In this document: one piece after another, positions 21,049-29,585 of the stretch | Layout of the letters: every line of letters starts with the position of its first letter | Position numbering within the stretch: position 1 is the stretch's first letter | Assembly (NCBI RefSeq): GCF_000967425.1 | Contig: NZ_FO082820.1 | Span: 3,837,501-3,901,500 of the forward strand | Length of the DNA: 64,000 nucleotides | Direction: 5' to 3' | Source: Pseudorhizobium banfieldiae | Lineage (GTDB): Bacteria > Pseudomonadota > Alphaproteobacteria > Rhizobiales > Rhizobiaceae | The notes under the pieces: generated by a model | Told to the model about the DNA's origin: nothing | The model's input: the letters and a program-made list of their open reading frames with translations, nothing else | The model's database searches: none | Translations under genes and position numbers: made by a program

Positions 21049-21516
21049 ATGACCCCGCTTGATAGAGCTGACCGGGCTCTGCTTGAAGCCGTTCAGAAGA
21101 ACAACCGACTGACGTCGGACGAACTGGCGCAGATCGTCAATCTTTCACCGACTGCCTGCCAGCGGCGATTGAAGCGGTTGCGTGAGGAAGGCGTGATCGA
21201 GGCCGACGTATCCATCGTTTCGCCCAAGGCCGCCGGACGCGGCATCACGATGATCGTCCTCGTCTCCCTTGAACGCGAACGGGCGGACATCGTCGACCGG
21301 TTCAAGGCCGCGATCCGGGCCACGAAGGAAGTGATGATCGGCTATTATGTCACCGGAGATGCAGACTTCATCCTGGTCATCACCGCGAAGGACATGGAGG
21401 ACTATGAAGCCTTCACCCGCCGGTTCTTCTACGAGAACCACGACATCAAGGGGTTCAAGACCATGGTCGTGATGGACCGCGTGAAAGCCGGTTTTGCCTT
21501 CCCGATCTCTGACTGA
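21049..21516 (+). CDS. doeX: Lrp/AsnC-family regulator of ectoine catabolism (AsnC/DoeX)
   Basis: This 155-residue regulator has an N-terminal helix-turn-helix (about 20-45, SDELAQIVNLSPTACQRRL) and a C-terminal RAM ligand-binding domain containing the GYYVTGDADFILVI segment. Related AsnC/DoeX proteins sit beside ectoine catabolic genes and activate them. It is transcribed away from doeC-doeD, with phased repeats in the spacer. The effector is unknown from sequence. Confidence 0.82.
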   Translation: MTPLDRADRALLEAVQKNNRLTSDELAQIVNLSPTACQRRLKRLREEGVIEADVSIVSPKAAGRGITMIVLVSLERERADIVDRFKAAIRATKEVMIGYYVTGDADFILVITAKDMEDYEAFTRRFFYENHDIKGFKTMVVMDRVKAGFAFPISD

Positions 21517-21568
21517 CCGCTGCACTCCGGGTGCCAAATGAAAGCGCTAGCTTACGCCTGCAGACCAA

Positions 21569-22318
21569 TCAGAGAACTTGTCTGATCTTGGCGGCGGTCG
21601 ATTGCAGGAGTGGCAGGAGGCTTGCCAGGCGGTCGGCAGTCAGGCGGGCGGACGGTCCGAATATGGAAATGCCCGCCACCATGTGGCCGGCCGCTGTCTT
21701 GACTGGGACGGCGATGGCCGAGAGCCCCGTCTCTCGCTCGCCGTAGTTCGTGGCAAAGCCTTGTCGGCGGATGGTTTCCAGCTCCTGTGACAGAACGTCA
21801 GGATCAGAGACGGTGTCTGCCGAAAGCGGCGCCAGATCCGTGGCGTTCAGGTAGCTTTTGAGCATGGCCGGCTCGGACATGGCCAGCCACAGCTTGCCGT
21901 TGGCTGTCGCATAAGCCTCCATGCGGGCGCCAACGCGCGCATTGAAGCTGAAGGTCTGGTCGGAATGGGCGGCCGCGATGCAGGTGATGACCGACCCATC
22001 GAAGGTCGTTGCCATTGCACCTTCCTTGGTCTCGGCGGCCAGCCCATTGAGAAAGGGCTGAATCTGGGCTGCCAGGCGGCTGAAGCTCTTGGCCCTTTCT
22101 CCGTAGTCGATCAGCTTGCTTCCAAGTCGGTACTGGCCCTTTCGGGGTGAGGTCAGCAAGCCCGCTTCGGCCAGCGTTCGCAAGAGCCGATGAGCCGTGA
22201 TGCCGTTCATATCCCCAAGTTCAGCCACATCTCGTGCTGTCAGTTCCTGCCTCTTGTCGTCGAAAAGGTCGAGGATGCTGACTGCCTTGAGGATCGAGTT
22301 GTTGAGGGGCGTACTCAT
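21569..22318 (-). CDS. IclR-family transcriptional regulator
   Basis: This 249-residue regulator has an N-terminal winged helix (about residues 8-65, with DMNGITAHRLLRTLAEAG) and a C-terminal IclR effector domain. The start at 22318 (MSTPLNNSILKAVSILDLFD) follows a CAGGA sequence and matches family N-termini; an upstream extension to 22372 overlaps the promoter. It is divergent from the ThDP enzyme/TRAP operon and almost certainly controls it. The effector is unknown, presumably the transported acid. Confidence 0.85.
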   Translation of the reverse strand: MSTPLNNSILKAVSILDLFDDKRQELTARDVAELGDMNGITAHRLLRTLAEAGLLTSPRKGQYRLGSKLIDYGERAKSFSRLAAQIQPFLNGLAAETKEGAMATTFDGSVITCIAAAHSDQTFSFNARVGARMEAYATANGKLWLAMSEPAMLKSYLNATDLAPLSADTVSDPDVLSQELETIRRQGFATNYGERETGLSAIAVPVKTAAGHMVAGISIFGPSARLTADRLASLLPLLQSTAAKIRQVL

Positions 22319-22386
22319 GGGGTCCTGACCGTTCCTGCAAACTTGCTGGAAGCTGCTTGACAGAACGTGCAAAACAGCGTGATATT

Positions 22387-22412
22387 GAAATTAGTATTTC
22401 ATCATGTGAAAT
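22387..22412. promoter_or_regulatory. candidate IclR-family operator
   Basis: ATTTCATCATGTGAAAT (22396-22412) is a perfect 6-bp dyad with a 5-base centre. It shares its left arm with another dyad, GAAAT-TAGT-ATTTC (22387-22400). It lies in the short spacer between the IclR gene and the ThDP-enzyme gene, about 25 bp before the latter's start. Confidence 0.5.
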
Positions 22413-22435
22413 GTCAAGCAGATCGGAGGGCTTGG

Positions 22436-24151
22436 GTGGATGCGTTGAGGAGTGGCGATGGGCAGGTGGTAGCCGGCAGTGTTATCTTCAGCCGGCTGAA
22501 GACGCTTGGCGTCGACTACGTGTTCGCAAATTCCGGGACTGATTTCCCGCCCATCATCGAGGGCCTGGCCGAAGCCGCAGCGTCTGGCGTTGCGCTGCCG
22601 CAGGCCATCACCATTCCGCATGAGCATGCAGCCATGGGCATGGCCCATGGCTATTATTTCCTGTCCGGCAAGGCGCAGGCCGTCATCCTGCACACCAATG
22701 TCGGCCTCGCCAACGGCGCGATCGGTGCGCTCAATGCGGCCACGGATCACGTTCCGATGCTTCTCATGTCAGGCCGGACACCGACCGTGGAGAAAGGCCG
22801 CTTCGGTGCGCGTACGGTTCCGATCGGCTGGGGTCAGGAGATGCGCGATCAGACCGCACTCGTGCGGGAGGCCGCCAAGTGGGACTACGAACTGCGGTTT
22901 CCCGAGCAGGTCCCGGACATGCTGGACCGCGGCCACGCCATTGCGAACTCCACGCCGAAGGGTCCGGTCTATCTCAGCCTGCCGCGCGAAGTCCTGAGCG
23001 AGACGATCGATGCATCCGCAACCGCCGCAACGCCGACGATGATGCCCGCGCGCGTCGAAGCCTCGGCGAGCGATATTAGTCAGGCGGCGGAATGGCTGGT
23101 GGGTGCGAGGAAGCCGGTCATCTTCGTGCAACGCGGTGCAGGTGACGCCGAGGGCTTCGCAGCGCTTTCGCGATTGGCAGACGGCTTCTCCATTCCCGTG
23201 GTCCATTACTGGGCGACGCAGATCGGCCTGCCGACCAGTCATCCCATGTGGGCAGGGGCCGATCCGGCTCCGTGGCTTAAGGACGCGGATGTCGTCCTTG
23301 TCATAGACGCGCTGGCGCCGTGGATGCCGGAGATCCATTCGCCGCGGCCCGATGCGAAGATCATTCATCTCGGCCCCAACCCGCTCTTCAGCCGCTTCCC
23401 GGTGCGCAACTTCCGCTCCGATCTCTCGATCGCGACGGAAACCTCGCCCGGTCTGGTCGCGCTGGCCGCTGCGATGGAAAAGCTGGGTGATCCCGATCCG
23501 GCGGGCCGTGAAGTGCGGGCGAGGCCCTTGCGGACAAGACTGACACAGCAGCGCGAAACGGAGATTGCCGTTGCGCGCGACGAAGACGGGCCGCGGATGA
23601 CGAAGGTCCATGTGGCCTGGTGCCTGTCCGAAGCCTTGAAGGCACATGAGGCGACAGTGCTGTCCGAACTCGGATGTCCGCTCGCTCCGATGACGCTTGA
23701 TCACGCGCAGGCATGGTACCAGGAACCGCATTCCGGCGGCCTTGGCTGGTCTCTGCCCTGCGCAATGGGAATGAAGCTTGCTCAACCCGACAGACTGGTG
23801 GTCGCGACGCTGGGCGACGGATCCTACATGTTCGCCAATCCCGTGGCCTGCCATCAGATCATGGAAGCCTACGATATTCCCGTGCTGATCCTGATCCTCA
23901 ACAATGCGGAATGGGGAGCGGTGCGGCAATCTGTTGCGATGATGTATCCGGACGGCTATGCGGCAAAAGCAAACCAGATGCCATTGACCGGGCTTTCGCC
24001 CAGTCCGGATTTCACCAAGATTGCCGAAGCCAGCAATGCATGGGGACGGAAGGTCACGGAACGTGCCGATCTGCCTGCGGCCCTGGAGGCTGCGGTCATG
24101 GCGGTGATGCAGAACAAGCGCACCGCACTGCTAGACATACAGGTGGCGTGA
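22436..24151 (+). CDS. thiamine-diphosphate-dependent enzyme (benzoylformate/2-oxoacid decarboxylase-acetolactate synthase family)
   Basis: This 571-residue cytoplasmic ThDP enzyme has three domains. The cofactor-activating glutamate is in PHEHAAMGMA (Glu63), and the Mg/ThDP motif starts at GDGSYMFAN (about 460) and ends near the NN at about 489. It belongs to the acetolactate synthase/benzoylformate decarboxylase superfamily; the substrate is unknown. GTG at 22436 is chosen because GGAGGG lies 5 nt upstream; a longer frame from 22367 would run through the operator. A TRAP importer follows 52 nt later, so the enzyme probably processes the imported 2-oxo acid or a derivative. Confidence 0.8.
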   Translation: MDALRSGDGQVVAGSVIFSRLKTLGVDYVFANSGTDFPPIIEGLAEAAASGVALPQAITIPHEHAAMGMAHGYYFLSGKAQAVILHTNVGLANGAIGALNAATDHVPMLLMSGRTPTVEKGRFGARTVPIGWGQEMRDQTALVREAAKWDYELRFPEQVPDMLDRGHAIANSTPKGPVYLSLPREVLSETIDASATAATPTMMPARVEASASDISQAAEWLVGARKPVIFVQRGAGDAEGFAALSRLADGFSIPVVHYWATQIGLPTSHPMWAGADPAPWLKDADVVLVIDALAPWMPEIHSPRPDAKIIHLGPNPLFSRFPVRNFRSDLSIATETSPGLVALAAAMEKLGDPDPAGREVRARPLRTRLTQQRETEIAVARDEDGPRMTKVHVAWCLSEALKAHEATVLSELGCPLAPMTLDHAQAWYQEPHSGGLGWSLPCAMGMKLAQPDRLVVATLGDGSYMFANPVACHQIMEAYDIPVLILILNNAEWGAVRQSVAMMYPDGYAAKANQMPLTGLSPSPDFTKIAEASNAWGRKVTERADLPAALEAAVMAVMQNKRTALLDIQVA

Positions 24152-24203
24152 TAACATGCCGGCAATGCCGGCGCTTCAGAGGCTAAACAGGGAGGAAATG
24201 CCA

Positions 24204-25238
24204 ATGAAAACCTTGAAGACACTGCTGGTGGCGGCCATGGCCACGACCGCGTTGAGCGCTTCGGCGCTCGCGCAGGAATTTACCCTCAAACTCCATCATT
24301 TCTTGGGCCCAAAATCGCCCGCCCAAACCCAGATGCTGGAGCCCTGGGCGAAGTCGATCGAGGAAGCCAGCGGCGGCAAGGTCAAGATCGAGATCTACCC
24401 GTCGATGTCGCTCGGCGGCGCCCCTCCGGAACTGATCAGCCAGGTTCGCGATGGCGTCGTTGACCTCATCTGGACGGTCAATGGCTACACGCCGGGGCTC
24501 TTCCCGCGCACGGAAGTCTTCGAACTTCCCTTCATCCACACCAATGACATCAAGGCGACCAATCTGGCAATTCGCGCGATGTTCGACGAGCACCTTGCCG
24601 AAGAGTACAAGGGCGTGAAGGTGATGTTCCTGCACAGCCATGCAGGCCAGGCCATCCAGATGGTCAAGGACGAAGTCCGCAAGCCGGAGGATCTGGCCGG
24701 GAAGAAGATGCGCATTCCAACCCGCACCGGCGCATGGGTCATCGAAGCCCTCGGCGCGGCGCCGGCCGCCATGCCGGTTCCGGATATCCCGCAGGCCTTC
24801 TCCAAGGGCGTGGTCGACGGTGCCTTGATCCCGTGGGAGATCATCCCGGCCCTGAAGCTCCAGGATCAGACCGAATATCAGGTCGAGGGTCACGACATGA
24901 CCCGCTTCGGCACCACGATCTTCCAGGTCTCGATGAACCTGGACAAGTGGAACTCGCTGCCCGAGGATGTCCAGAAGGCATTCATCGATAACTCCAACGA
25001 GGAGTGGCTGGCGAAGGCGGCCGATATCTGGCGGAAGATCGACGACGGCGGCATCAAGGTCGCGACCGACGCCGGCAACACCCACATCCAGCTGACCGAG
25101 GAAGAGACCCAAGCCTTCCAGACGGTTCTTGAGCCGGTCGTTGATCGCTGGGTCAAGGAGGTCGATGGCAAGGGGATCGACGGCGCGACCCTGGTGAGCA
25201 AGGCCCGGGAATTGATCTCGGCCAATTCGGCCAAGTAG
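24204..25238 (+). CDS. TRAP transporter substrate-binding protein DctP
   Basis: This is a 344-residue periplasmic DctP-family protein with a signal peptide of about 24 residues (MKTLKTLLVAAMATTALSAS). The family arginine that holds a carboxylate lies in GKKMRIPTRTG. ATG at 24204 is preferred since GGAGG is 8 nt upstream; 24198 is too close. It is followed within 3 nt by the small and then the large permease subunit. The ligand is probably an organic acid, consistent with the 2-oxoacid enzyme upstream. Confidence 0.88.
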   Translation: MKTLKTLLVAAMATTALSASALAQEFTLKLHHFLGPKSPAQTQMLEPWAKSIEEASGGKVKIEIYPSMSLGGAPPELISQVRDGVVDLIWTVNGYTPGLFPRTEVFELPFIHTNDIKATNLAIRAMFDEHLAEEYKGVKVMFLHSHAGQAIQMVKDEVRKPEDLAGKKMRIPTRTGAWVIEALGAAPAAMPVPDIPQAFSKGVVDGALIPWEIIPALKLQDQTEYQVEGHDMTRFGTTIFQVSMNLDKWNSLPEDVQKAFIDNSNEEWLAKAADIWRKIDDGGIKVATDAGNTHIQLTEEETQAFQTVLEPVVDRWVKEVDGKGIDGATLVSKARELISANSAK

Positions 25239-25241
25239 ACG

Positions 25242-25769
25242 ATGGCGATCGGACGAGCCGGCAACATGGGGGTGGGGCTGAAAGGCCTCACCCACCGCAT
25301 CATCACCGCCTGGGCGCTCGCCGGTGGCGTCGTCATTCTCCTGGTGGTAGCCATTCAGACGATCAGCGTCATCACGGGTGCGTTCGGCAACCCGTTACCG
25401 GGAGACTTCGAACTGACCGAGCTGGGTGTGGCGGTCGGTGTCTTCTGTTTCCTGCCGTACTGTCAGTTGACCGATGCCAACGTCACCGCGGATATCTTCA
25501 CATCCGGATTGAAGCAGCGTTCGCGTGCGGTGCTGATCTTGCTCTCCGCGCTCGTGGCGCTGGTATTCGCCGCCATCATGGCGTGGAGAACCTGGATCGG
25601 AACCCTCGACCAGTTCGAGTATGACTATCAGACGGCTATCCTGCAGATCCCGATCGGCTACGCTTTCATCCCGATCGTCATCTCCCTCCTGCTCCTTGTC
25701 CTGGCGTCGGTGGTGACGCTGGCTGAGAGCTATCGCGACATCGCTCACCCACAGCAGGAACGTATTTAA
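25242..25769 (+). CDS. TRAP transporter small permease DctQ
   Basis: This is a 175-residue inner-membrane protein with four hydrophobic segments, typical of DctQ. It joins the DctP protein and the DctM channel. It starts 3 nt after the dctP stop and ends 3 nt before dctM; a second ATG at 25266 is possible. Confidence 0.85.
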   Translation: MAIGRAGNMGVGLKGLTHRIITAWALAGGVVILLVVAIQTISVITGAFGNPLPGDFELTELGVAVGVFCFLPYCQLTDANVTADIFTSGLKQRSRAVLILLSALVALVFAAIMAWRTWIGTLDQFEYDYQTAILQIPIGYAFIPIVISLLLLVLASVVTLAESYRDIAHPQQERI

Positions 25770-25772
25770 CGC

Positions 25773-27098
25773 ATGGATCAGAGTCTCCTACTCGGGCTTG
25801 TGGGCCTTGCAGCGCTTGTCATCCTGATCGGCATACGGATGCCGATCGCCTATGCGATGATCCTTGTCGGCGCGCTTGGGACCGTCGCCCTGAACGGCCA
25901 CGCGGTGCTTCTCAACCAGTTGAAGACGCTCGGTTTCAGCCAGTTCTCCAAATATGACATGTCGGTCATCCCGATGTTCGTGCTGATGGGCTACATCGCC
26001 ACCCGGGCTGGCCTGTCGCAGGACCTATTCCGCGCCGCCAACGCCTGGTTCGGGCGTATGCGCGGTGGCGTCGCAATGTCTGCCATTGCCGCCTGCGCGG
26101 GGTTCGGCGCCGTCTGCGGTTCATCGCTGGCGACGGCCACCACCATGGGCCAGGTGGCCCTTCCCGAGCTGAAGCGGTACCGCTATTCCGGCGCGTTGGC
26201 GACCGGCACGCTGGCGGCTGGCGGCCTTCTGGGAATCCTGATCCCGCCTTCGGTCGTTCTTGTCGTCTATGCGGTCATTGTCGAGGCGAATATCGTCTCC
26301 ATGTTCGCCGCCGCACTGTTCCCCGGTTTGATTGCCGTCGTGATCTTCATCCTGGTGATCGCAATCTACGTGCGGGTCGTGCCGGATTCCGGTCCGGCCG
26401 GAGACAGGATTTCCTGGTCGGAGTGGATTTCGGCCACCTTGGGGGTCGTTCCCGTTCTCGGCATCTTCGTCATCGTCATCGGTGGCATCTATGTCGGCTT
26501 CTACAATCCGACTCCGGCTGCGGCCGTCGGTGTCGCCCTGGTGGCGCTCTACGGGTCAATCAGGCGTGGCGTGCGCCTGTCCGATTATCGCTGGGCGCTG
26601 CTGGAGACGGCGAAAACCAGCGGGATGATTTATCTGATCCTGTTCGGTGCCGAACTCCTGAAGATCTTCATGTCCCGGGGCGGCGTGCCCCAGGCTGCGG
26701 CAGAGATGATGGTCAATTCCGGTCTCTCGCCGATGGTGATCCTCATCCTGCTGCTTCTGGCGCTGATCGTCCTGGGCTGCCTCATGGATTCGATGTCGAT
26801 GATCCTGCTGGTCATGCCCTTCTTCTGGCCGGTGGTGAGCGAACTCGACTTCGGCATGCCGACAGAGGACGTGAAGATCTGGTTCGGCGTCCTGGCGCTG
26901 ATCGTCGTGGAACTCGGATTGATAACGCCGCCTGTGGGGATGAACGTGTTTGTCATCAGTTCGCTGGCGAAGGACGTGCCGATGAGCCAGACGTTCAAGG
27001 GTGTGGCCCCGTTCTTCCTGGGCGAGCTTGTGCGGCTGGCACTGTTGATTGCCTTTCCGGTGATCTCGCTCTGGCTGCCACGGCTGATCTCCGGCTGA
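25773..27098 (+). CDS. TRAP transporter large permease DctM
   Basis: This is a 441-residue inner-membrane permease of the DctM family with about twelve hydrophobic segments and the conserved GLLGILIPPSVVLVVYAV and ITPPVGMNVFVI motifs. It couples organic-acid uptake to the sodium or proton gradient. It is the last TRAP gene; a DUF4142 gene follows 180 nt later. Confidence 0.9.
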   Translation: MDQSLLLGLVGLAALVILIGIRMPIAYAMILVGALGTVALNGHAVLLNQLKTLGFSQFSKYDMSVIPMFVLMGYIATRAGLSQDLFRAANAWFGRMRGGVAMSAIAACAGFGAVCGSSLATATTMGQVALPELKRYRYSGALATGTLAAGGLLGILIPPSVVLVVYAVIVEANIVSMFAAALFPGLIAVVIFILVIAIYVRVVPDSGPAGDRISWSEWISATLGVVPVLGIFVIVIGGIYVGFYNPTPAAAVGVALVALYGSIRRGVRLSDYRWALLETAKTSGMIYLILFGAELLKIFMSRGGVPQAAAEMMVNSGLSPMVILILLLLALIVLGCLMDSMSMILLVMPFFWPVVSELDFGMPTEDVKIWFGVLALIVVELGLITPPVGMNVFVISSLAKDVPMSQTFKGVAPFFLGELVRLALLIAFPVISLWLPRLISG

Positions 27099-27277
27099 AC
27101 CGGCCTCTTTCGGTCGAGCGGCCCCATCGACATAGCCATGATCAGTAGCGCCGAAACGCTCGCTGGCGGAGGCTGTGCCCATTGATGGAACTTCGGAGGG
27201 TCGATCCGGTTTGCTCCGTGCGCCTGCGCCTTGGATCGCGGGCGCGATGGCGATCGGTCCCAACGGAAGGTATTCGG

Positions 27278-27784
27278 ATGTACAGGTCGCTCCCCGGCAT
27301 ATTGATGCTTGTCCTGCTGTTCCTGCCGGCTGGCCTCGCGCCGGCTTTTGTCCAGCAGGACGAGAAGCGGATGTTCGCGGACCGTCTGACCAGCCTGAGC
27401 AACTTCGTGCTGAAGTCGGCAGAGGTTGCGGCGTCTCGCGGACAGGAGGAATTCGTCAAGACCTTCGCCCAGACGGTAACGGATCAGATGCGGCAGGGGT
27501 TTGGGGTGGAGCTTGTGGAGGCGATCAGACAGGAGGGCCTGGATCCCTCGCCGGAACTGTCTCAGGAATATCAGAATAAGCTTCAGGCTCTCGAGACGGC
27601 AGCAGAGGAGCAGTTCAGCAACGCCTATTTCTCGGCCCAGGTGTTGGCGCTCGAAAGCATGATCCAGCTGATCGAGGAGTATCAGCAGACCGGACAGGAC
27701 GGAGCGCTGAAGGCCTTCGCCGCCAACCACGTGGGTGGACTCAGGACCCTATATATCCGCGCGCAAGAATTCTCCGTCCCCTAG
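27278..27784 (+). CDS. DUF4142-like exported protein
   Basis: This 168-residue protein has a signal peptide (MYRSLPGILMLVLLFLPAGL) then a helical domain matching the DUF4142 pattern: FVLKSAEVAASRGQEEFVK near the N-terminus and a C-terminal helix ending in HVGGLRTLYIRAQE. The start at 27278 has GGAAGG 7 nt upstream. DUF4142 proteins are periplasmic or outer-membrane-linked with no settled function. Co-direction with the TRAP operon is noted, but the 180-nt gap leaves operon membership open. Confidence 0.6.
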   Translation: MYRSLPGILMLVLLFLPAGLAPAFVQQDEKRMFADRLTSLSNFVLKSAEVAASRGQEEFVKTFAQTVTDQMRQGFGVELVEAIRQEGLDPSPELSQEYQNKLQALETAAEEQFSNAYFSAQVLALESMIQLIEEYQQTGQDGALKAFAANHVGGLRTLYIRAQEFSVP

Positions 27785-27971
27785 CGGCCATCATGGTCGC
27801 GCCGGCTTTCCTTGGCGAACTGGTCTGGCAACACCCAAAAGCGACAATTCGAGTTGGCGGCGCGCTCGCGGCGGTGGTTCCGTCGGCCGCCCGTGCACGC
27901 TTCAGCCTTGCCATCGGGGATCCCGGGGTTAAGTTACCTGCCAAACGGGCCAAATCGAAAGGATCTTCCCC

Positions 27972-29525
27972 ATGAAGAGGCTGTTTCACCGCGCGGCCGT
28001 TGTCGCCGTGCTTGCGCTGTTTGGCGTTTCGGCGGCAGCGCAGACACCCCCGAATGTTCTGGTCGTCGGACAGATCGCCGAGCCGAAGTCGCTCGATCCT
28101 CATGCGGTTACTGCAACGAATGACTTCCGTATCCTGGTCAACCTTTATGACGGGCTCGTCCGTTACAAGGATGGGACCCTCGAGGTGGAGCCCGCGCTGG
28201 CGGAGAGCTGGACGATCTCCGATGACGGGAAGACCTATACCTTCAAGCTCCGGCAAGGCGTTACGTTCCATGACGGCTCTGCGTTCAATGCCGAGGCGGT
28301 GAAGTTCAACTTCGACCGGATGCTGAAGGACGACCATCCCTTCCACGATACGGGACCTTTCCCGCTGTCCTTCAATTTCTCGGCTGTCGAGGCGGTCAAC
28401 GTCATCGACGACAGCACCGTCGAGTTCAAGCTGAACGAACCCTTCGCGCCCTTCTTGTCCAACCTCGCCTATCCGACAGGCCTGATCGTCTCGCCGGCCG
28501 CGGTGGAGCAGCATGGCAAGGATTTCGGACGCAATCCGTCGGGAACCGGGCCGTTCAAGTTCGCAGAGTGGAAGTCCAACCAACTCGTGGCTGCTGAACG
28601 CAACAACGATTATTGGGACGGCGCTCCGGCGCTGGAGGCAGTTGTCTTTCGACCGATCACCGATGCCAACACGCGCATCGCGGAAATGATGGCAGGCGGC
28701 ATCGACATCATGGTGGAAGTGCCGCCGGACAACCTGGCGTCATTCCGCTCCGACGCCAACCTGAATGTTGTGGAGCAGGCCGGCCCGCATGTGTGGTTCG
28801 CCATCCTCAACACCAAGGAGGGCCCGTTCGCCGACAAGCTTGTCCGGCAGGCTGCGAACTATGCCGTCAACAAGGAAACCCTCGTCAACGATGTGCTTCA
28901 GGGCACCGCCACCGTTGCCGCGGGGCCGATCCCGCCCGCCTTCAATTGGGTCGAAAGCTCTGTGGAGCCCTACCCACACGACCCGGAGCGAGCGAAGCAG
29001 CTGCTCGCCGAGGCAGGCGTCGAAAATCCGAAGATCACCTTCTACGTGACCGAGGGCGGGTCGGGAATGCTCAACCCCGTCACCATGGGGGCCGCCATAC
29101 AGGCGGACCTGCAGGCCGTCGGCTTTGATGTCGCCATCGAGAGCTACGAATGGAATACGTTCCTGGGGCGGGTGAACGAAGGGCTGGAAGGCAAGGCCGA
29201 CATGGCTGAGATGGCCTGGATGACCAACGACCCCGACACGGTGCCCTATCTGACGCTTCGCACCGAGGCCTCGCCGGAGTATGGTGGCTTCAACTCCGGC
29301 TACTATTCCAACCCGGAGGTTGACGAGCTGCTGGCCAAGGCCCGGACCTCCACCGACCAGGCTGAGCGTGCCGAGCTTTATGCGAAAGTGCAGGAGATCG
29401 TCCATGAGGATGCGCCCTGGCTCTTCGTTGCCAACTGGGTTCAGAACGCGGTGACGACCGCAGCCGTGCAAGGCTTCAAGCTCCAGCCGTCGTTCCTGCT
29501 GCACCTGAAGGACGTCACCAAGTAG
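27972..29525 (+). CDS. peptide/glutathione-type ABC transporter substrate-binding protein
   Basis: This 517-residue periplasmic protein of the SBP_bac_5 (DppA/GsiB) family has a signal peptide of about 24 residues, then AEPKSLDPHAVTATNDFRIL and the family motif around FHDGSAFNAEAVKFNFDRML. It captures peptides for the downstream permeases. The three transporter genes that follow and the converging gamma-glutamyltransferase suggest gamma-glutamyl peptides such as glutathione as ligands; this is inference. Confidence 0.88.
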   Translation: MKRLFHRAAVVAVLALFGVSAAAQTPPNVLVVGQIAEPKSLDPHAVTATNDFRILVNLYDGLVRYKDGTLEVEPALAESWTISDDGKTYTFKLRQGVTFHDGSAFNAEAVKFNFDRMLKDDHPFHDTGPFPLSFNFSAVEAVNVIDDSTVEFKLNEPFAPFLSNLAYPTGLIVSPAAVEQHGKDFGRNPSGTGPFKFAEWKSNQLVAAERNNDYWDGAPALEAVVFRPITDANTRIAEMMAGGIDIMVEVPPDNLASFRSDANLNVVEQAGPHVWFAILNTKEGPFADKLVRQAANYAVNKETLVNDVLQGTATVAAGPIPPAFNWVESSVEPYPHDPERAKQLLAEAGVENPKITFYVTEGGSGMLNPVTMGAAIQADLQAVGFDVAIESYEWNTFLGRVNEGLEGKADMAEMAWMTNDPDTVPYLTLRTEASPEYGGFNSGYYSNPEVDELLAKARTSTDQAERAELYAKVQEIVHEDAPWLFVANWVQNAVTTAAVQGFKLQPSFLLHLKDVTK

Positions 29526-29539
29526 CAGTCCCTGCCTTT

Positions 29540-29563
29540 GCCGGTCCCCGGACGGGGACCGGC
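29540..29563 (+). other. strong stem-loop between binding protein and permease
   Basis: GCCGGTCCCC (29540-29549) and GGGGACCGGC (29554-29563) form a 10-bp perfect stem with a GGAC loop, followed by GAAACCTTTTC. It lies 14 nt after the binding-protein stop and 23 nt before the permease. It likely stabilises the binding-protein mRNA or partly terminates, which lowers permease output. Confidence 0.7.
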
Positions 29564-29585
29564 GAAACCTTTTCGGAGGCTGCTC

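Noticed and set aside
22769..23929. 386-codon open frame antisense to the ThDP enzyme
   Set aside because: No ribosome site or domain; the opposite strand encodes a well-supported enzyme.
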